NCBI RefSeq assembly: GCF_024054175.1
Contig: NZ_JAMXLA010000001.1
Coordinates: forward strand, 3,222,652-3,286,651
Reading direction: 5' to 3'
Source: Flavobacterium sp. NRK1
Lineage (GTDB): Bacteria > Bacteroidota > Bacteroidia > Flavobacteriales > Flavobacteriaceae
DNA: 64,000 bases
The position numbers and the translations under genes are program-made. How positions within the stretch are numbered: position 1 is the stretch's first letter; each line of letters begins with the position of its first letter. The notes under the pieces were generated by a model, which was not told the origin of the DNA, did not search any database, and was given only the letters and a program-made list of their open reading frames with translations. Shown piece after piece: positions 1-8,286 of this stretch.

Positions 1-108
1 CATGAGATGCCTCAAAATGTAGGAGGTGAAATAATGGTAGCTTCAGTAAAAGATCCCTGGGATAATATTATCGGACTAATTTATAATCCTGAATTTAAAC
101 TGCCTTAA
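1..108 (+). CDS. VOC-family (glyoxalase-like) protein, C-terminal end
   Basis: The window opens inside a reading frame that runs from base 1 to a TAA at 106-108, leaving 35 residues. They include a GGEIMVASVKDPWDN segment followed by IIGLIYNPEF, the last strand pair of the VOC (vicinal oxygen chelate, glyoxalase/bleomycin-resistance) fold. The start lies outside the window, so length, metal ligands and substrate cannot be judged. The GNAT gene begins two bases after the stop, which suggests co-transcription. VOC assignment is by recognition of the C-terminal pattern only. Confidence 0.6.
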   Translation, partial: HEMPQNVGGEIMVASVKDPWDNIIGLIYNPEFKLP

Positions 109-110
109 AA

Positions 111-653
111 ATGAAAATACAGCCTGTAACACATTTTACAAAAGACGGTAAAGAGATTATTATCAGAGAGGCGACTGAAGATGACGCAAAATCTCTTATT
201 GAATTAAAAAAGGGATATTTAAAAAATACTACAAGTATTCCGTTGTATGAGTGTGAATACAAAAACAATGTACAAATGGAAAAAGAATGGATACAGAAAT
301 TTATTACTGAATATAACAGCCTTTTATTGTTAGCTGAATATAACGACAGACTTATTGGAAATTTAGATCTTACAGGCAACCAGCGTAAAAAACTTTTTCA
401 TACCGGAATGATTGGTATGGGCATAGCTTATGAATGGCAGAACAAACAAATAGGCAGTTTATTATTAGAAAGTGCTATGAAATGGGCAATAAACAAGTCA
501 CAGTTAAGTATTATATGGCTGGAAGTATACAGTACAAATACAGCCGGACGAAAACTTTATGAAAAATTCGGATTTGAACAATGTGGTATTATCAAGAACT
601 TTTTTGAAGAAGATAATCCGGCGGATAAAATAATTATGGTCAGGCACATTTAA
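111..653 (+). CDS. GNAT-family N-acetyltransferase
   Basis: A 180-residue protein with the GNAT fold, which transfers an acetyl group from acetyl-CoA to an amine. The order is an N-terminal strand with IREATEDDAKSL, a central strand (LLAEYNDRLIGNLDL), and the acetyl-CoA pyrophosphate-loop region around residues 105-125 (GMGIAYEWQNKQIGSLLLE). The motif WLEVYSTNTAGRKLYEKFGF near residues 140-160 is typical of RimI/RimJ-like members that act on proteins or small amines. No signal peptide is visible, so it is cytosolic. It follows the VOC gene by two bases. The substrate cannot be read from sequence. Confidence 0.85.
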   Translation: MKIQPVTHFTKDGKEIIIREATEDDAKSLIELKKGYLKNTTSIPLYECEYKNNVQMEKEWIQKFITEYNSLLLLAEYNDRLIGNLDLTGNQRKKLFHTGMIGMGIAYEWQNKQIGSLLLESAMKWAINKSQLSIIWLEVYSTNTAGRKLYEKFGFEQCGIIKNFFEEDNPADKIIMVRHI

Positions 654-863
654 TGATTGTATTAATTTTAATAAGGATTATATAAAATTTCATACTTCTA
701 TTATAAATTTTTGTTTCAATAAAAGCCTTCAAAATTTCATTACAAGAAATCTCCTTTTCATTTCAAAAGAAGCTTTTATTTATTAAAATTTTGCTAAATA
801 ACCCTGGCAGAAATGTGGTTATTCGTAAATTCAGCCTACAAAACAATTGATAATTTAAAAGCC

Positions 864-1040
864 ATGAAAAAAAACATTAATTTTAAAAGTAAGGACGACA
901 TGAAACTCTTTAAATTTTTATTAGCAGCTATGGCCGGATTCGGTTTAGTAAAAATCTTCGGATATATTACCGAAGCAGAATTAGATGAAGAAGGTGAATT
1001 TGATATGCATGATGAAGATGAATATCCATTATTTGTTTAA
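864..1040 (+). CDS. small protein with a hydrophobic segment and acidic tail
   Basis: A 58-residue hypothetical protein. I place the start at the ATG at 864 (MKKNINFKSK), because the frame's earlier ATG at 813 adds 17 residues of no recognisable character. One hydrophobic stretch, KLFKFLLAAMAGFGLVKIFG, is followed by a strongly acidic tail with EAELDEEGEF and DMHDEDEYP, a layout consistent with a small membrane-anchored protein. I recognise no family. The ATG at 900 is another possible start. Confidence rests on codon usage and the compositional layout only. Confidence 0.45.
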   Translation: MKKNINFKSKDDMKLFKFLLAAMAGFGLVKIFGYITEAELDEEGEFDMHDEDEYPLFV

Positions 1041-1286
1041 TTGCCTGTTAAATTCTTAAAATACCTGCACCTCTCCCATAAGGTGCTTCAGCTGTTTATG
1101 CTTCTTATTACCCATACTATTTTTAACAAATTACTCCCTCTTCTCTCCTTTATAATTAATTAAAAGTTAAATCATAAAACTTTAAGAGAACCTTAGTAAA
1201 CCTTCTGTTTATCAATGATTAACTTAGTAATGAAATAAAAAACGATTAAAATTAATCAATAATTAAATCATTAAAAAGTAAAAGCT

Positions 1287-1571
1287 ATGAGTAACAAAAA
1301 AGTAATTTTAGGAGTTGCAGCAGGAGTTGCAGCCTTAGCAGTAGTAGGAATTATTCTTAAAAGAAGAGGCCATTTAGACGGTATTATTAGTAAGGCAGAA
1401 GAATTTGGTAGTGATATTGCAGATAAATACTCAAACATTAAGGAATCTGCACGCAAAAAATTCGATGAAGTAGTAGAAAAAGGTGGTGAAATTGCAGATA
1501 AAATGAAATCTCATAACGAAACTACTGCCCAAAAAGCTATAACAGGCACTAAACCTACAGCAACAGCTTAA
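1287..1571 (+). CDS. YtxH-like small membrane-anchored protein
   Basis: A 94-residue protein. Residues 4-25 form one glycine/alanine-rich transmembrane helix (VILGVAAGVAALAVVGIIL), followed by an RR boundary and then an amphipathic, Lys/Glu-rich helical region (KAEEFGSDIADKYSNIKES). This is the layout of the YtxH/general-stress family, in which a short anchor carries a cytoplasmic or periplasmic coiled coil. The AT-rich 240 bases upstream contain no other gene, and a strong terminator follows, so it is probably monocistronic. The biochemical role of this family is not established. Confidence 0.6.
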   Translation: MSNKKVILGVAAGVAALAVVGIILKRRGHLDGIISKAEEFGSDIADKYSNIKESARKKFDEVVEKGGEIADKMKSHNETTAQKAITGTKPTATA

Positions 1572-1592
1572 TTAATAGGTATTTATACATAT

Positions 1593-1625
1593 AAAGGCGC
1601 TCACATTATTTGTCGGGCGCCTTTT
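1593..1625 (+). terminator. intrinsic terminator after the YtxH-like gene
   Basis: AAAGGCGC at 1593-1600 pairs with GCGCCTTT at 1617-1624 and runs into a T-rich stretch. It lies 22 bases after the preceding stop codon. Confidence 0.75.
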
Positions 1626-1653
1626 ATTGTTTAAATTTATAAGCAAAAAGTGT

Positions 1654-2091
1654 ATGAAGACATATATTATAATAATCGCAGCAATGTTATGTATCATTGT
1701 TGGCTGTGGCAGGGCCTCTTCTCTACCTAACAATAATCAAGATAATAACAAGTTACTTGCAGTAAATGACACCGTACGTATTGCAAATGATTCACTTGAA
1801 TATGAAATTATAATTATAGATCCAGGATTTAATAGCTGGCTGGTATCACGTGCCCGGCCGAGAGGTTATTACAATCAACCCTATCTTGAAAATAAAAACA
1901 GACTTTGGGTAATGGAATGGAATACACGCGTAATGAGCCCTCAACGATTTGGTGATATGTATCAAATGACAATTGATTACAGCCCCAGAATTGATTATGG
2001 TTATGAAGTAAATTACTTACTTTATAATTACCTTGTTTACTTTCAGGTAACTAACCGACAGAAGTTCGGAGGTATAGTTCCTCAGTTCTAG
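1654..2091 (+). CDS. DUF6146 family lipoprotein
   Basis: A 145-residue predicted lipoprotein. The ATG at 1654 opens a clear signal peptide (KTYIIIIAAMLCIIVGC), with a lipobox ending at Cys18. The frame also extends to a TTG at 1627, but that start would bury the signal sequence and lies in the preceding terminator. The mature part carries the DUF6146 pattern: DTVRIANDSLEYEI, then IIDPGFNSWL, RARPRGYY, and a C-terminal YEVNYLLYNYLVYFQ region. The family is common in Flavobacteriia and its function is unknown. It probably sits at the outer or inner membrane. Confidence 0.75.
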   Translation: MKTYIIIIAAMLCIIVGCGRASSLPNNNQDNNKLLAVNDTVRIANDSLEYEIIIIDPGFNSWLVSRARPRGYYNQPYLENKNRLWVMEWNTRVMSPQRFGDMYQMTIDYSPRIDYGYEVNYLLYNYLVYFQVTNRQKFGGIVPQF

Positions 2092-2156
2092 ATCTTTTTG
2101 GCTAAAATGAACCAGTTTTATAATTTGGAATAATTTTAAATAAAGAAGTTAAAAGA

Positions 2157-2187
2157 TTGCGCTGCAATAGTAAAACCAATATATTTG
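2157..2187 (+). promoter_or_regulatory. Bacteroidota-type promoter upstream of the DUF6787 gene
   Basis: A TTG at 2157-2159 is separated by 20 bases from TATATTTG at 2180-2187. This matches the TTG / TAnnTTTG consensus of the Bacteroidota primary sigma factor. The start codon of the next gene follows 19 bases later. Confidence 0.6.
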
Positions 2188-2206
2188 TGCTACTTTATTA
2201 ACCGGA

Positions 2207-2524
2207 ATGGGAAATCTTAAACAACGCTGGGGCATAACCAGCAACTTTCAGTTTGTTGTTATATTTATTGTGTTTGCTATTACAGGCTCCACATCTGCCT
2301 ATCTGTCAAAACCAATATTAGCATGGATAGGTATTACTAAGCAATCGGTTTCACCCTGGTTTTATTATCCTTTATATATAATTCTCATTTTCCCTGTTTA
2401 TCAGATACTTTTAGTATCAATTGGATTCCTTTTCGGACAATTCAAATTCTTTTGGCGGTTTGAAAAAAAAATGCTCAAATCTTTAGGATTAGGTTTTCTC
2501 TTTAAAACAGAAAAGCCCTCATAA
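2207..2524 (+). CDS. DUF6787 family membrane protein
   Basis: A 105-residue protein with two strong transmembrane segments, about residues 14-35 (QFVVIFIVFAITGSTSAYL) and 53-78 (YYPLYIILIFPVYQILLVS). A basic C-terminus carries FFWRFEKKML. The N-terminal LKQRWGITSNFQF is a pattern I associate with DUF6787, a small flavobacterial family sometimes mislabelled as diacylglyceryl transferase. No catalytic residues are evident. It has its own promoter and converges with msrA across a shared hairpin. Confidence 0.65.
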   Translation: MGNLKQRWGITSNFQFVVIFIVFAITGSTSAYLSKPILAWIGITKQSVSPWFYYPLYIILIFPVYQILLVSIGFLFGQFKFFWRFEKKMLKSLGLGFLFKTEKPS

Positions 2525-2540
2525 ATGAGAGCTTTTGTTT
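2511..2540. terminator. bidirectional terminator between convergent genes
   Basis: AAAAGCCCTC at 2511-2520 pairs imperfectly with GAGAGCTTTT at 2527-2536. A-rich and T-rich flanks on both sides would serve the DUF6787 gene and the convergent msrA. Confidence 0.6.
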
Positions 2541-2547
2541 GCAAAAA

Positions 2548-3198
2548 TTATTGTTTTAATTTTGATTTATAATTCTTTTTAAGCTTTTCAAGCTTAGGCG
2601 TAATTACAGCTGAACAGTATGGCTGATTAGAGTTTTGTGCATAATAATCCTGATGATAATCTTCCGCAGGATAAAACACAGGAGCCTTTGTTACCTTTGT
2701 TACTATCTTTTTATCATAAATATGCTGATCTGTAAGTAATTTTATAAAATTTTCAGCAGTATCTTTTTGCGCATCAGTAGTGTAAAATATTTCACTTCTA
2801 TATTGTGTTCCCACATCTGCCCCTTGTCTGTTTAAAGTTGTTGGATCATGAGTAGCAAAAAATATTTCCAGTAAATCTTCATAGGCTACTTCGTCCGGAT
2901 TAAAAGTAATTTTTATAGCTTCAGCATGACCTGTATATCCACTGCAAACCTCTTTATAAGTAGGGTTTTCAGTCTTACCGCCTATATAGCCGGATACCAC
3001 TTTTTCTACTCCTTTTAAATCTGTAAAAAACGCTTCAGTACACCAAAAACAACCGCCTGCAAAAATGGCAGTTTCAAATTTTTTGTCATCCATTTTAATT
3101 TCTCCTTTGTTAGATTTCACAATTGCCTTTTCAGGACTTGCTTTAGACTGGCAAGATAACGAAACAACCGCCAATGCTAATGTTAATGCCTTTTTCAT
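2548..3198 (-). CDS. msrA: peptide-methionine (S)-S-oxide reductase, exported lipoprotein form
   Basis: A 216-residue MsrA, which reduces the S-epimer of methionine sulfoxide in oxidised proteins. The catalytic cysteine is Cys50 in GGCFWCTEAF. Other family motifs are VVSGYIGGKTENPTY, GHAEAIKITFNP and FFATHDPTTLNRQGADVGTQ. The C-terminal PYCSAVITPKL holds a probable resolving cysteine. The N-terminus has a signal peptide with a lipobox-like SLSC at residues 13-16, so this copy likely repairs envelope proteins rather than cytosolic ones. No MsrB domain is fused. It converges with the DUF6787 gene. Confidence 0.95.
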   Translation of the reverse strand: MKKALTLALAVVSLSCQSKASPEKAIVKSNKGEIKMDDKKFETAIFAGGCFWCTEAFFTDLKGVEKVVSGYIGGKTENPTYKEVCSGYTGHAEAIKITFNPDEVAYEDLLEIFFATHDPTTLNRQGADVGTQYRSEIFYTTDAQKDTAENFIKLLTDQHIYDKKIVTKVTKAPVFYPAEDYHQDYYAQNSNQPYCSAVITPKLEKLKKNYKSKLKQ

Positions 3199-3338
3199 AT
3201 TATATTTTTTATAAATTAATTTATATAAGATGTTTTTATAGCTCTTAATTAAAGTTTATACTTATACATACGAAATATTATGCCAAAAGATTTATTATTT
3301 TTTAAAATGTTTGTTTCTTTGTGGGAAACGGCATATTA

Positions 3339-4022
3339 ATGATACAGGCAAAGAATATTCAGAAATATTATGATCAGCTCCATGTTTTAAAGGGTGTTGA
3401 CCTGCATATAAAAAAAGGTGAAATAGTTTCTATTGTAGGAGCATCAGGAGCAGGAAAAACCACGCTGCTCCAAATACTGGGTACGCTGGACAAGCCAAAC
3501 AAACAGAACGATACTTCACTTGTCATTAATAACGAAGATGTTTTAAAAATGAAAGACAAAGCGCTTTCAAAATTTCGAAATCTTCAGCTTGGATTTATTT
3601 TTCAGTTTCACCAGCTATTACCAGAATTTACTGCTTTGGAAAATGTTTGTATTCCCGCTTATATTGCCGGCATGCCTAAAACTGAAACTGAGACCGAAGC
3701 CAAAAAGCTGCTTGAATATTTAGGGCTATCACACCGTATAGACCACAAACCGGGAGAACTTTCAGGTGGTGAACAACAACGTGTAGCTGTGGCAAGAGCG
3801 CTTATAAATAAACCGGCTGTTATTTTTGCAGATGAACCTTCCGGAAATCTTGATACCGCTTCCGCAGAAAACCTGCACCAGTTATTTTTCAAGCTTCGTG
3901 ATGAAATGGGACAAACTTTTGTTATTGTAACCCATAATGATGAGCTTGCTGATATGGCCGACAGAAAACTTATAATGAGTGATGGTCAGATTGTCAGAAC
4001 GGTAGATTCAATAACATTATAA
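3339..4022 (+). CDS. ABC transporter ATP-binding protein, LolD-like
   Basis: A 227-residue ABC ATPase. Walker A is GASGAGKTT at residues 34-42. The Q-loop region contains [18 protein letters not shown], the signature is [15 protein letters not shown], and Walker B is [12 protein letters not shown]. These features place it in the LolD/MacB family, which drives lipoprotein release or MacB-type efflux. I start it at the ATG at 3339 ([11 protein letters not shown]); a GTG at 3321 adds six atypical residues. No permease partner (LolC/E) is adjacent, so the membrane component must be encoded elsewhere. Confidence 0.88.
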   Translation: MIQAKNIQKYYDQLHVLKGVDLHIKKGEIVSIVGASGAGKTTLLQILGTLDKPNKQNDTSLVINNEDVLKMKDKALSKFRNLQLGFIFQFHQLLPEFTALENVCIPAYIAGMPKTETETEAKKLLEYLGLSHRIDHKPGELSGGEQQRVAVARALINKPAVIFADEPSGNLDTASAENLHQLFFKLRDEMGQTFVIVTHNDELADMADRKLIMSDGQIVRTVDSITL

Positions 4023-4043
4023 ATAGCACCCAAATTTCATTAT

Positions 4044-4074
4044 TTTGAAACTTTACAGGTATGCGCTACTTTTG
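4044..4074 (+). promoter_or_regulatory. near-perfect Bacteroidota promoter overlapping a false start codon
   Basis: TTTG at 4044-4047, exactly 19 bases, then TACTTTTG at 4067-4074. It overlaps the in-frame ATG at 4061, which therefore cannot be the start. The true ATG at 4079 lies immediately downstream, so the transcript should have almost no leader. Confidence 0.7.
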
Positions 4075-4078
4075 CAGC

Positions 4079-4849
4079 ATGGATATGAATGCTGATGAAT
4101 TACGTTCGTTTCTTAACGAAAAAGTACTACAATATAATAAGCCCGACTTTATAGAGAGTGACCCTATACAAATTCCCCATCTCTTTACTCAAAAGGAAGA
4201 TATAGAAATAGCAGGATTTCTTGCAGCGACTATTGCCTGGGGCAATAGAAAGATGATTATAACTAATGCTAAAAAAATGGTGGATTTGATGGGCAATAGC
4301 CCTTATGATTTCATAATAAATCATAAAGATCATCATTTGGAAAATTTAGAAAATTTCGTTCACAGAACATTTAACGGATTGGACTTTTCTACTTTCATTA
4401 AAGCGCTCAAACATATTTATAATAACCACGGGGGACTTGAGGCTGTATTTGCTAAACATCAGCAACCCGAAGGCATGCAAAAGGCAATACATGAATTCAA
4501 AAAAGTATTTTTTGAAATAGAGCATCAAAACCGTACACAAAAGCATGTATCAGATCCATTAGCCGGTTCGGCAGCTAAGCGTATTAACATGTACCTTAGA
4601 TGGATGGCAAGAAAAGATAATGCAGGAGTAGATTTAGGTATATGGAAAACTATTTCTCCGGCAGCCCTCTCCTGCCCTCTTGATGTACATTCAGGAAATG
4701 TAGCCCGAAAACTCGGTATCCTTACCCGAAAACAAAATGACGGCAAGGCACTGGCCGAACTTGATGCCCAGTTGCGCTTGATGGACAAAAACGATCCAGT
4801 AAAATATGATTTTGCCCTATTTGGATTAGGTGTATTTGAAAGCTTTTAA
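4079..4849 (+). CDS. TIGR02757 family protein
   Basis: A 256-residue protein matching the TIGR02757 family, which is widespread in Bacteroidota and spirochaetes and has no settled biochemical function. Recognisable parts are FIESDPIQIPHLF, the FLAATIAWGNRKMIITNAKK segment, VHRTFNGLDF, and a conserved C-terminal half with KRINMYLRWMARKD, LGIWKTISPAAL and PLDVHSGNVARKLG. The second half resembles helix-hairpin-helix DNA-glycosylase folds, which is an inference. The start is set at 4079 because the ATG at 4061 lies within the promoter. Its stop abuts the stop of the convergent permease. Confidence 0.85.
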   Translation: MDMNADELRSFLNEKVLQYNKPDFIESDPIQIPHLFTQKEDIEIAGFLAATIAWGNRKMIITNAKKMVDLMGNSPYDFIINHKDHHLENLENFVHRTFNGLDFSTFIKALKHIYNNHGGLEAVFAKHQQPEGMQKAIHEFKKVFFEIEHQNRTQKHVSDPLAGSAAKRINMYLRWMARKDNAGVDLGIWKTISPAALSCPLDVHSGNVARKLGILTRKQNDGKALAELDAQLRLMDKNDPVKYDFALFGLGVFESF

Positions 4850-6766
4850 TTAAGATGACTGGCTTGCAAAATTCAACTTACTATTCTTCCTGCTGAAACC
4901 AAAATATATGGCAAGCCCTATTAAAAGCCATACTGTAAAATAAATCCAGTTCCATACGCTAAGCTCGGCCATCATATACAAACAGCTTATAAGTCCTAAA
5001 AGCGGTATAAGTGAAAGATTTTCCCGATAAGACCAAATAGCAATAAATATGAGTGAGATAAGAAATACCCACATTGGTATTTTATGTTTAAACAAATCAA
5101 ATCCGCTTTCATATTTAATACTGTCAGAAATAGGAAGCGCATCAACTATTGCAGTATATTCAGCACCTTCATATCCGCTTAATATTTGCTCTAAATCCTG
5201 ATTTTCTCCTAACTTATTATCAGCGGTTAAATGATTATATAAAGATTTAGCTTCATTCTCAGTTAATGAAGTCACAATTGCTGAAGGGCTGTTTACCTGT
5301 CTTTCATTAGAAATAAAAGCCATTGTAGTTTCTTTATTGTAAGTAAAAGAAAATATTAAACCTGCAATAAGTGCTAATGGCATTATATACTTAGCATTTA
5401 CATAAGGTGTTTTAAATTTACCTCTTGGTATATCTGGTTTATTTTGCAGCACCAATACACCTGCGCATACTAAAACAAAAGCAAATAAAGTACCTATACT
5501 ACATAAATCAGTAACTGTAGTAAGATTAAGGAATAGTGCAGGTATAGCTACTACAAAACCTGTAACTATTGTAGCATACGATGGAGTTTTAAATTTTGGG
5601 TGTACTCTTGAGAATTTTTTAGGCAGCAAACCATCACGGCTCATGCTCATCCATATACGTGGCTGCCCCATCTGGAAAACCAGTAATACGCTTGCCATAG
5701 CAATTACAGCGCTAACAGCAATAATACCTGACATCCATTTTAAATCAAGCTTATTAAACACAAAAGCCAACGGGTCTCCTACATTCAAATCATTGTAATT
5801 CACCATTCCGGTTAATACCAAGGCAATTAATACATATAGAATAGTACAGACAATTATAGCCCACATCATACCTCTTGGTAAGTCGCGCTGCGGGTTTTCA
5901 CATTCTTCAGCAGTGGTAGAGATAGCGTCAAAACCAATATATGCAAAGAAAACAGCAGATACTCCTTTAAGTACTCCTGCAGCTCCGTTTGGTGCAAACG
6001 GATCCCAGTTATCAGTATCAATATAGAAAACACCTACGGCTATAACCAATAATATAATACAGAGTTTTACAACCACCATTAAATTACTTGCATTACGAGA
6101 TTCTTTCATCCCTCTATATACAAGAGCAGTTATAAGAACAATAATTAAAAGAGCCGGGAGATCGGCAATAAGATGAAGTGAACCTATAGCAGGTGAATTA
6201 GTATAAGCTTCATAGGCTATTTTTAATCCGCTATCAAGATTTTCAAATGTTTTCCCACCCTGCATTAATGCCATGGCTTCATGATAACCATTAGAAGCGG
6301 TTAAATAATCCATTTGAATCCATTGCGGTAAATATATACCGCCGCTTTCCAGCAATCCTGTAAAATAATCACTCCAGGAAATAGCAACCGTAACGTTTCC
6401 TATAGCATATTCCATTATAAGCGCCCATCCTATTATCCAGGCTATTAGCTCACCAAAAGCAACATAAGAATAGGTATAAGCACTTCCTGAAACAGGTACC
6501 ATTGATGCAAACTCTGCATAGGCAAAAGCAGCAAAGCCACAAGCTAAGGCTGTAAACAGAAAAAGAAAAATAACAGCAGGGCCTCCGTCTGCACTGGCCT
6601 TACCTATTGTGCTGAATATACCTGCTCCAATAATTGCAGCAATACCAAAAGCAGCAAGATCTTTAACCCGTAAATGCCTTCCTAAAGATTGATGACCATC
6701 GGCATTATCAACCTGATTAAGTATGTCCTGAACGTTTTTTTTCCTGAATAGATCTTTTAAAGCCAT
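4850..6766 (-). CDS. APC-family amino acid permease
   Basis: A 638-residue integral membrane transporter of the amino acid-polyamine-organocation superfamily, closest to the cationic amino acid transporter/YfnA-like group. The N-terminal LAAFGIAAIIGAGIFSTIG is the substrate-binding TM1 motif. FAYIGFDAISTTAEECENP marks TM6-7. About 12 to 14 hydrophobic segments follow. An insert between the last helices (SLTENEAKSLYNHL onwards) is hydrophilic and longer than usual. I use the ATG at 6766 (MALKDLFRKK); a TTG at 6775 adds three residues. The substrate cannot be assigned. Confidence 0.9.
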   Translation of the reverse strand: MALKDLFRKKNVQDILNQVDNADGHQSLGRHLRVKDLAAFGIAAIIGAGIFSTIGKASADGGPAVIFLFLFTALACGFAAFAYAEFASMVPVSGSAYTYSYVAFGELIAWIIGWALIMEYAIGNVTVAISWSDYFTGLLESGGIYLPQWIQMDYLTASNGYHEAMALMQGGKTFENLDSGLKIAYEAYTNSPAIGSLHLIADLPALLIIVLITALVYRGMKESRNASNLMVVVKLCIILLVIAVGVFYIDTDNWDPFAPNGAAGVLKGVSAVFFAYIGFDAISTTAEECENPQRDLPRGMMWAIIVCTILYVLIALVLTGMVNYNDLNVGDPLAFVFNKLDLKWMSGIIAVSAVIAMASVLLVFQMGQPRIWMSMSRDGLLPKKFSRVHPKFKTPSYATIVTGFVVAIPALFLNLTTVTDLCSIGTLFAFVLVCAGVLVLQNKPDIPRGKFKTPYVNAKYIMPLALIAGLIFSFTYNKETTMAFISNERQVNSPSAIVTSLTENEAKSLYNHLTADNKLGENQDLEQILSGYEGAEYTAIVDALPISDSIKYESGFDLFKHKIPMWVFLISLIFIAIWSYRENLSLIPLLGLISCLYMMAELSVWNWIYFTVWLLIGLAIYFGFSRKNSKLNFASQSS

Positions 6767-6922
6767 TGATTGCAATTATTATTAGCAGCATTATTGTGTA
6801 ATTAACAAATATAAAAACTTAATCTAAAAAAGATGTCTTTCTTTGCTTATTTCATAATAAATCTATAATTTATATAGTATAGTAAATTTCTATTTGTACA
6901 TAAGGAAATATGATAATAGTCA

Positions 6923-6954
6923 TTGTGAGATAATGCTTATAATGTCTATTTTTG
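6923..6954 (+). promoter_or_regulatory. promoter of the peroxiredoxin operon
   Basis: TTG at 6923-6925, 21 bases, then TATTTTTG at 6947-6954. The first start codon is 40 bases downstream. Confidence 0.6.
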
Positions 6955-6993
6955 CAATTGTAAAAAAATTATAACCCAAAAAAATAATACATT

Positions 6994-7632
6994 ATGTCAT
7001 TAGTAGGAAAAAAATTCCCAAACATTGCTGTAGACGCTATCTCTGAAATGGGAGACAATTTAAGAATCAACATTTTTGAAGAGGCTGTAAACAATAACAA
7101 AAAAGTACTACTATTCTGGTATCCTAAAGATTTTACATTTGTATGCCCTACTGAACTTCATGCTTTTCAGGCTGCTCTAGGCGAGTTTGAAAAAAGAAAT
7201 ACAATTGTAATAGGTGCATCATGTGATACAAACGAAGTTCACTTTGCATGGTTAAATACACCTAAAGATAAAGGTGGTATAGAAGGTGTTACTTATCCTA
7301 TTCTTGCTGATACTAACAGAAACCTTGCAAATATTCTTGACATTCTTGATGTTGAGTCTTCTGAATACAACGACGAAACAGATTCAGTTATCCTTACAGG
7401 TTCAAATGTAACTTACAGAGCTACATACCTTGTAGATGAGACTGGAAAAATATTCCACGAAAGTGTTAACGATATGCCATTAGGCCGTAACGTAAATGAG
7501 TACTTAAGACTTATTGATGCTTATACTCACGTACAAACTAAAGGAGAAGTTTGCCCTGCAAACTGGGAAGAAGGAAAAGAAGCAATGACAGCAGACCGTA
7601 GTGGTGTAGCTAGCTACCTTTCTTCTAACTAA
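6994..7632 (+). CDS. 2-Cys peroxiredoxin (AhpC/Prx1 family)
   Basis: A 212-residue peroxiredoxin that reduces hydrogen peroxide and organic hydroperoxides. The peroxidatic cysteine is Cys51 in DFTFVCPTELHAF, and the resolving cysteine is in GEVCPANWEEG near residue 185, so it is a typical 2-Cys enzyme. The C-terminal SGVASYLSSN is short, lacking the YF tail of sensitive Prx. It heads an operon with a thioredoxin 15 bases downstream, which is a plausible electron donor, and then DUF6952. The ATG at 6994 follows a clear promoter. Confidence 0.95.
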   Translation: MSLVGKKFPNIAVDAISEMGDNLRINIFEEAVNNNKKVLLFWYPKDFTFVCPTELHAFQAALGEFEKRNTIVIGASCDTNEVHFAWLNTPKDKGGIEGVTYPILADTNRNLANILDILDVESSEYNDETDSVILTGSNVTYRATYLVDETGKIFHESVNDMPLGRNVNEYLRLIDAYTHVQTKGEVCPANWEEGKEAMTADRSGVASYLSSN

Positions 7633-7647
7633 TTAAAAATTAAAACT

Positions 7648-7962
7648 ATGTTGCAAGAACTTGAAAAGGATAATTTAGCAGAAATCGTAGCCGATGCCCC
7701 TGTTGTAGTGGTGCAATATTCAGCCGGATGGTGCGGAAACTGCAGGATAATGAAGCCAAAATTTAAAAAAATGGCTAATGAAAATGAAAATGTAACATTT
7801 GTTATTGCCGATGCTGAAAATTTCCCTGAATCAAGGAAACTTGCAAAGGTAGATAACCTGCCTACATTTGCTGCATTTAAAAATGGTGTACTTGTAAATC
7901 AGGTGCAAACAAATAAAGTTGAAGTTTTAACTGATTTAGTCAATGAAATTACCAGTAATTAA
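7648..7962 (+). CDS. thioredoxin family protein
   Basis: A 104-residue, single-domain thioredoxin without a signal peptide. The active site is WCGNC (Cys29 and Cys32), with Asn in place of the canonical Pro, which usually shifts the redox potential. The cis-proline region is NLPTFAAFKNG. Its place directly behind the peroxiredoxin makes it the probable dedicated reductant. Its end overlaps the start of the DUF6952 gene by 20 bases, implying translational coupling. Confidence 0.92.
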   Translation: MLQELEKDNLAEIVADAPVVVVQYSAGWCGNCRIMKPKFKKMANENENVTFVIADAENFPESRKLAKVDNLPTFAAFKNGVLVNQVQTNKVEVLTDLVNEITSN

Positions 7963-8203
7963 GCATTTAACTCAATTTATTGAGGATAACGACCAGGATT
8001 ATATTATTGAAACCCTTGAAGTACTTGAGGCTCTTACTGAGGTCCCTTCTCTTAAAGATGAAGAACTTGACGTAGTAGGAGAACTTATCTCTAATATGTA
8101 TGGTGCGCTTGAGGTAAATAAAATGATTAAAGACGGAATGGATAAAAAAGAAGCCCTGAACAGTTTTATGATGCGTGTTCTGGGTGCTATAGATAAAAAC
8201 TAA
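7943..8203 (+). CDS. DUF6952 family protein
   Basis: An 86-residue, acidic, all-helical protein with the pattern MKLPVIKHLTQFIEDNDQDY, then LEVLEALTEVPSL and ELISNMYGALEVNKMI. I recognise it as DUF6952, a small flavobacterial family that repeatedly follows peroxiredoxin and thioredoxin genes. It overlaps the thioredoxin frame by 20 bases and ends in a strong terminator, so the three genes form one operon. It has no cysteines, so it is not itself a redox relay. A regulatory or chaperone role is only an inference. Confidence 0.75.
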   Translation: MKLPVIKHLTQFIEDNDQDYIIETLEVLEALTEVPSLKDEELDVVGELISNMYGALEVNKMIKDGMDKKEALNSFMMRVLGAIDKN

Positions 8204-8226
8204 ACTTCATTCGCTTTACATATAGT

Positions 8227-8257
8227 AAAAACGCTTCCGGAAACGGGAGCGTTTTTT
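8227..8257 (+). terminator. terminator of the peroxiredoxin operon
   Basis: CGCTTCCG at 8232-8239 pairs with CGGGAGCG at 8244-8251 around a GAAA loop, including one G-U pair. It is followed by a run of six T. Confidence 0.8.
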
Positions 8258-8286
8258 ATTTAACTTTACTTTTTTATTTTATCCCA

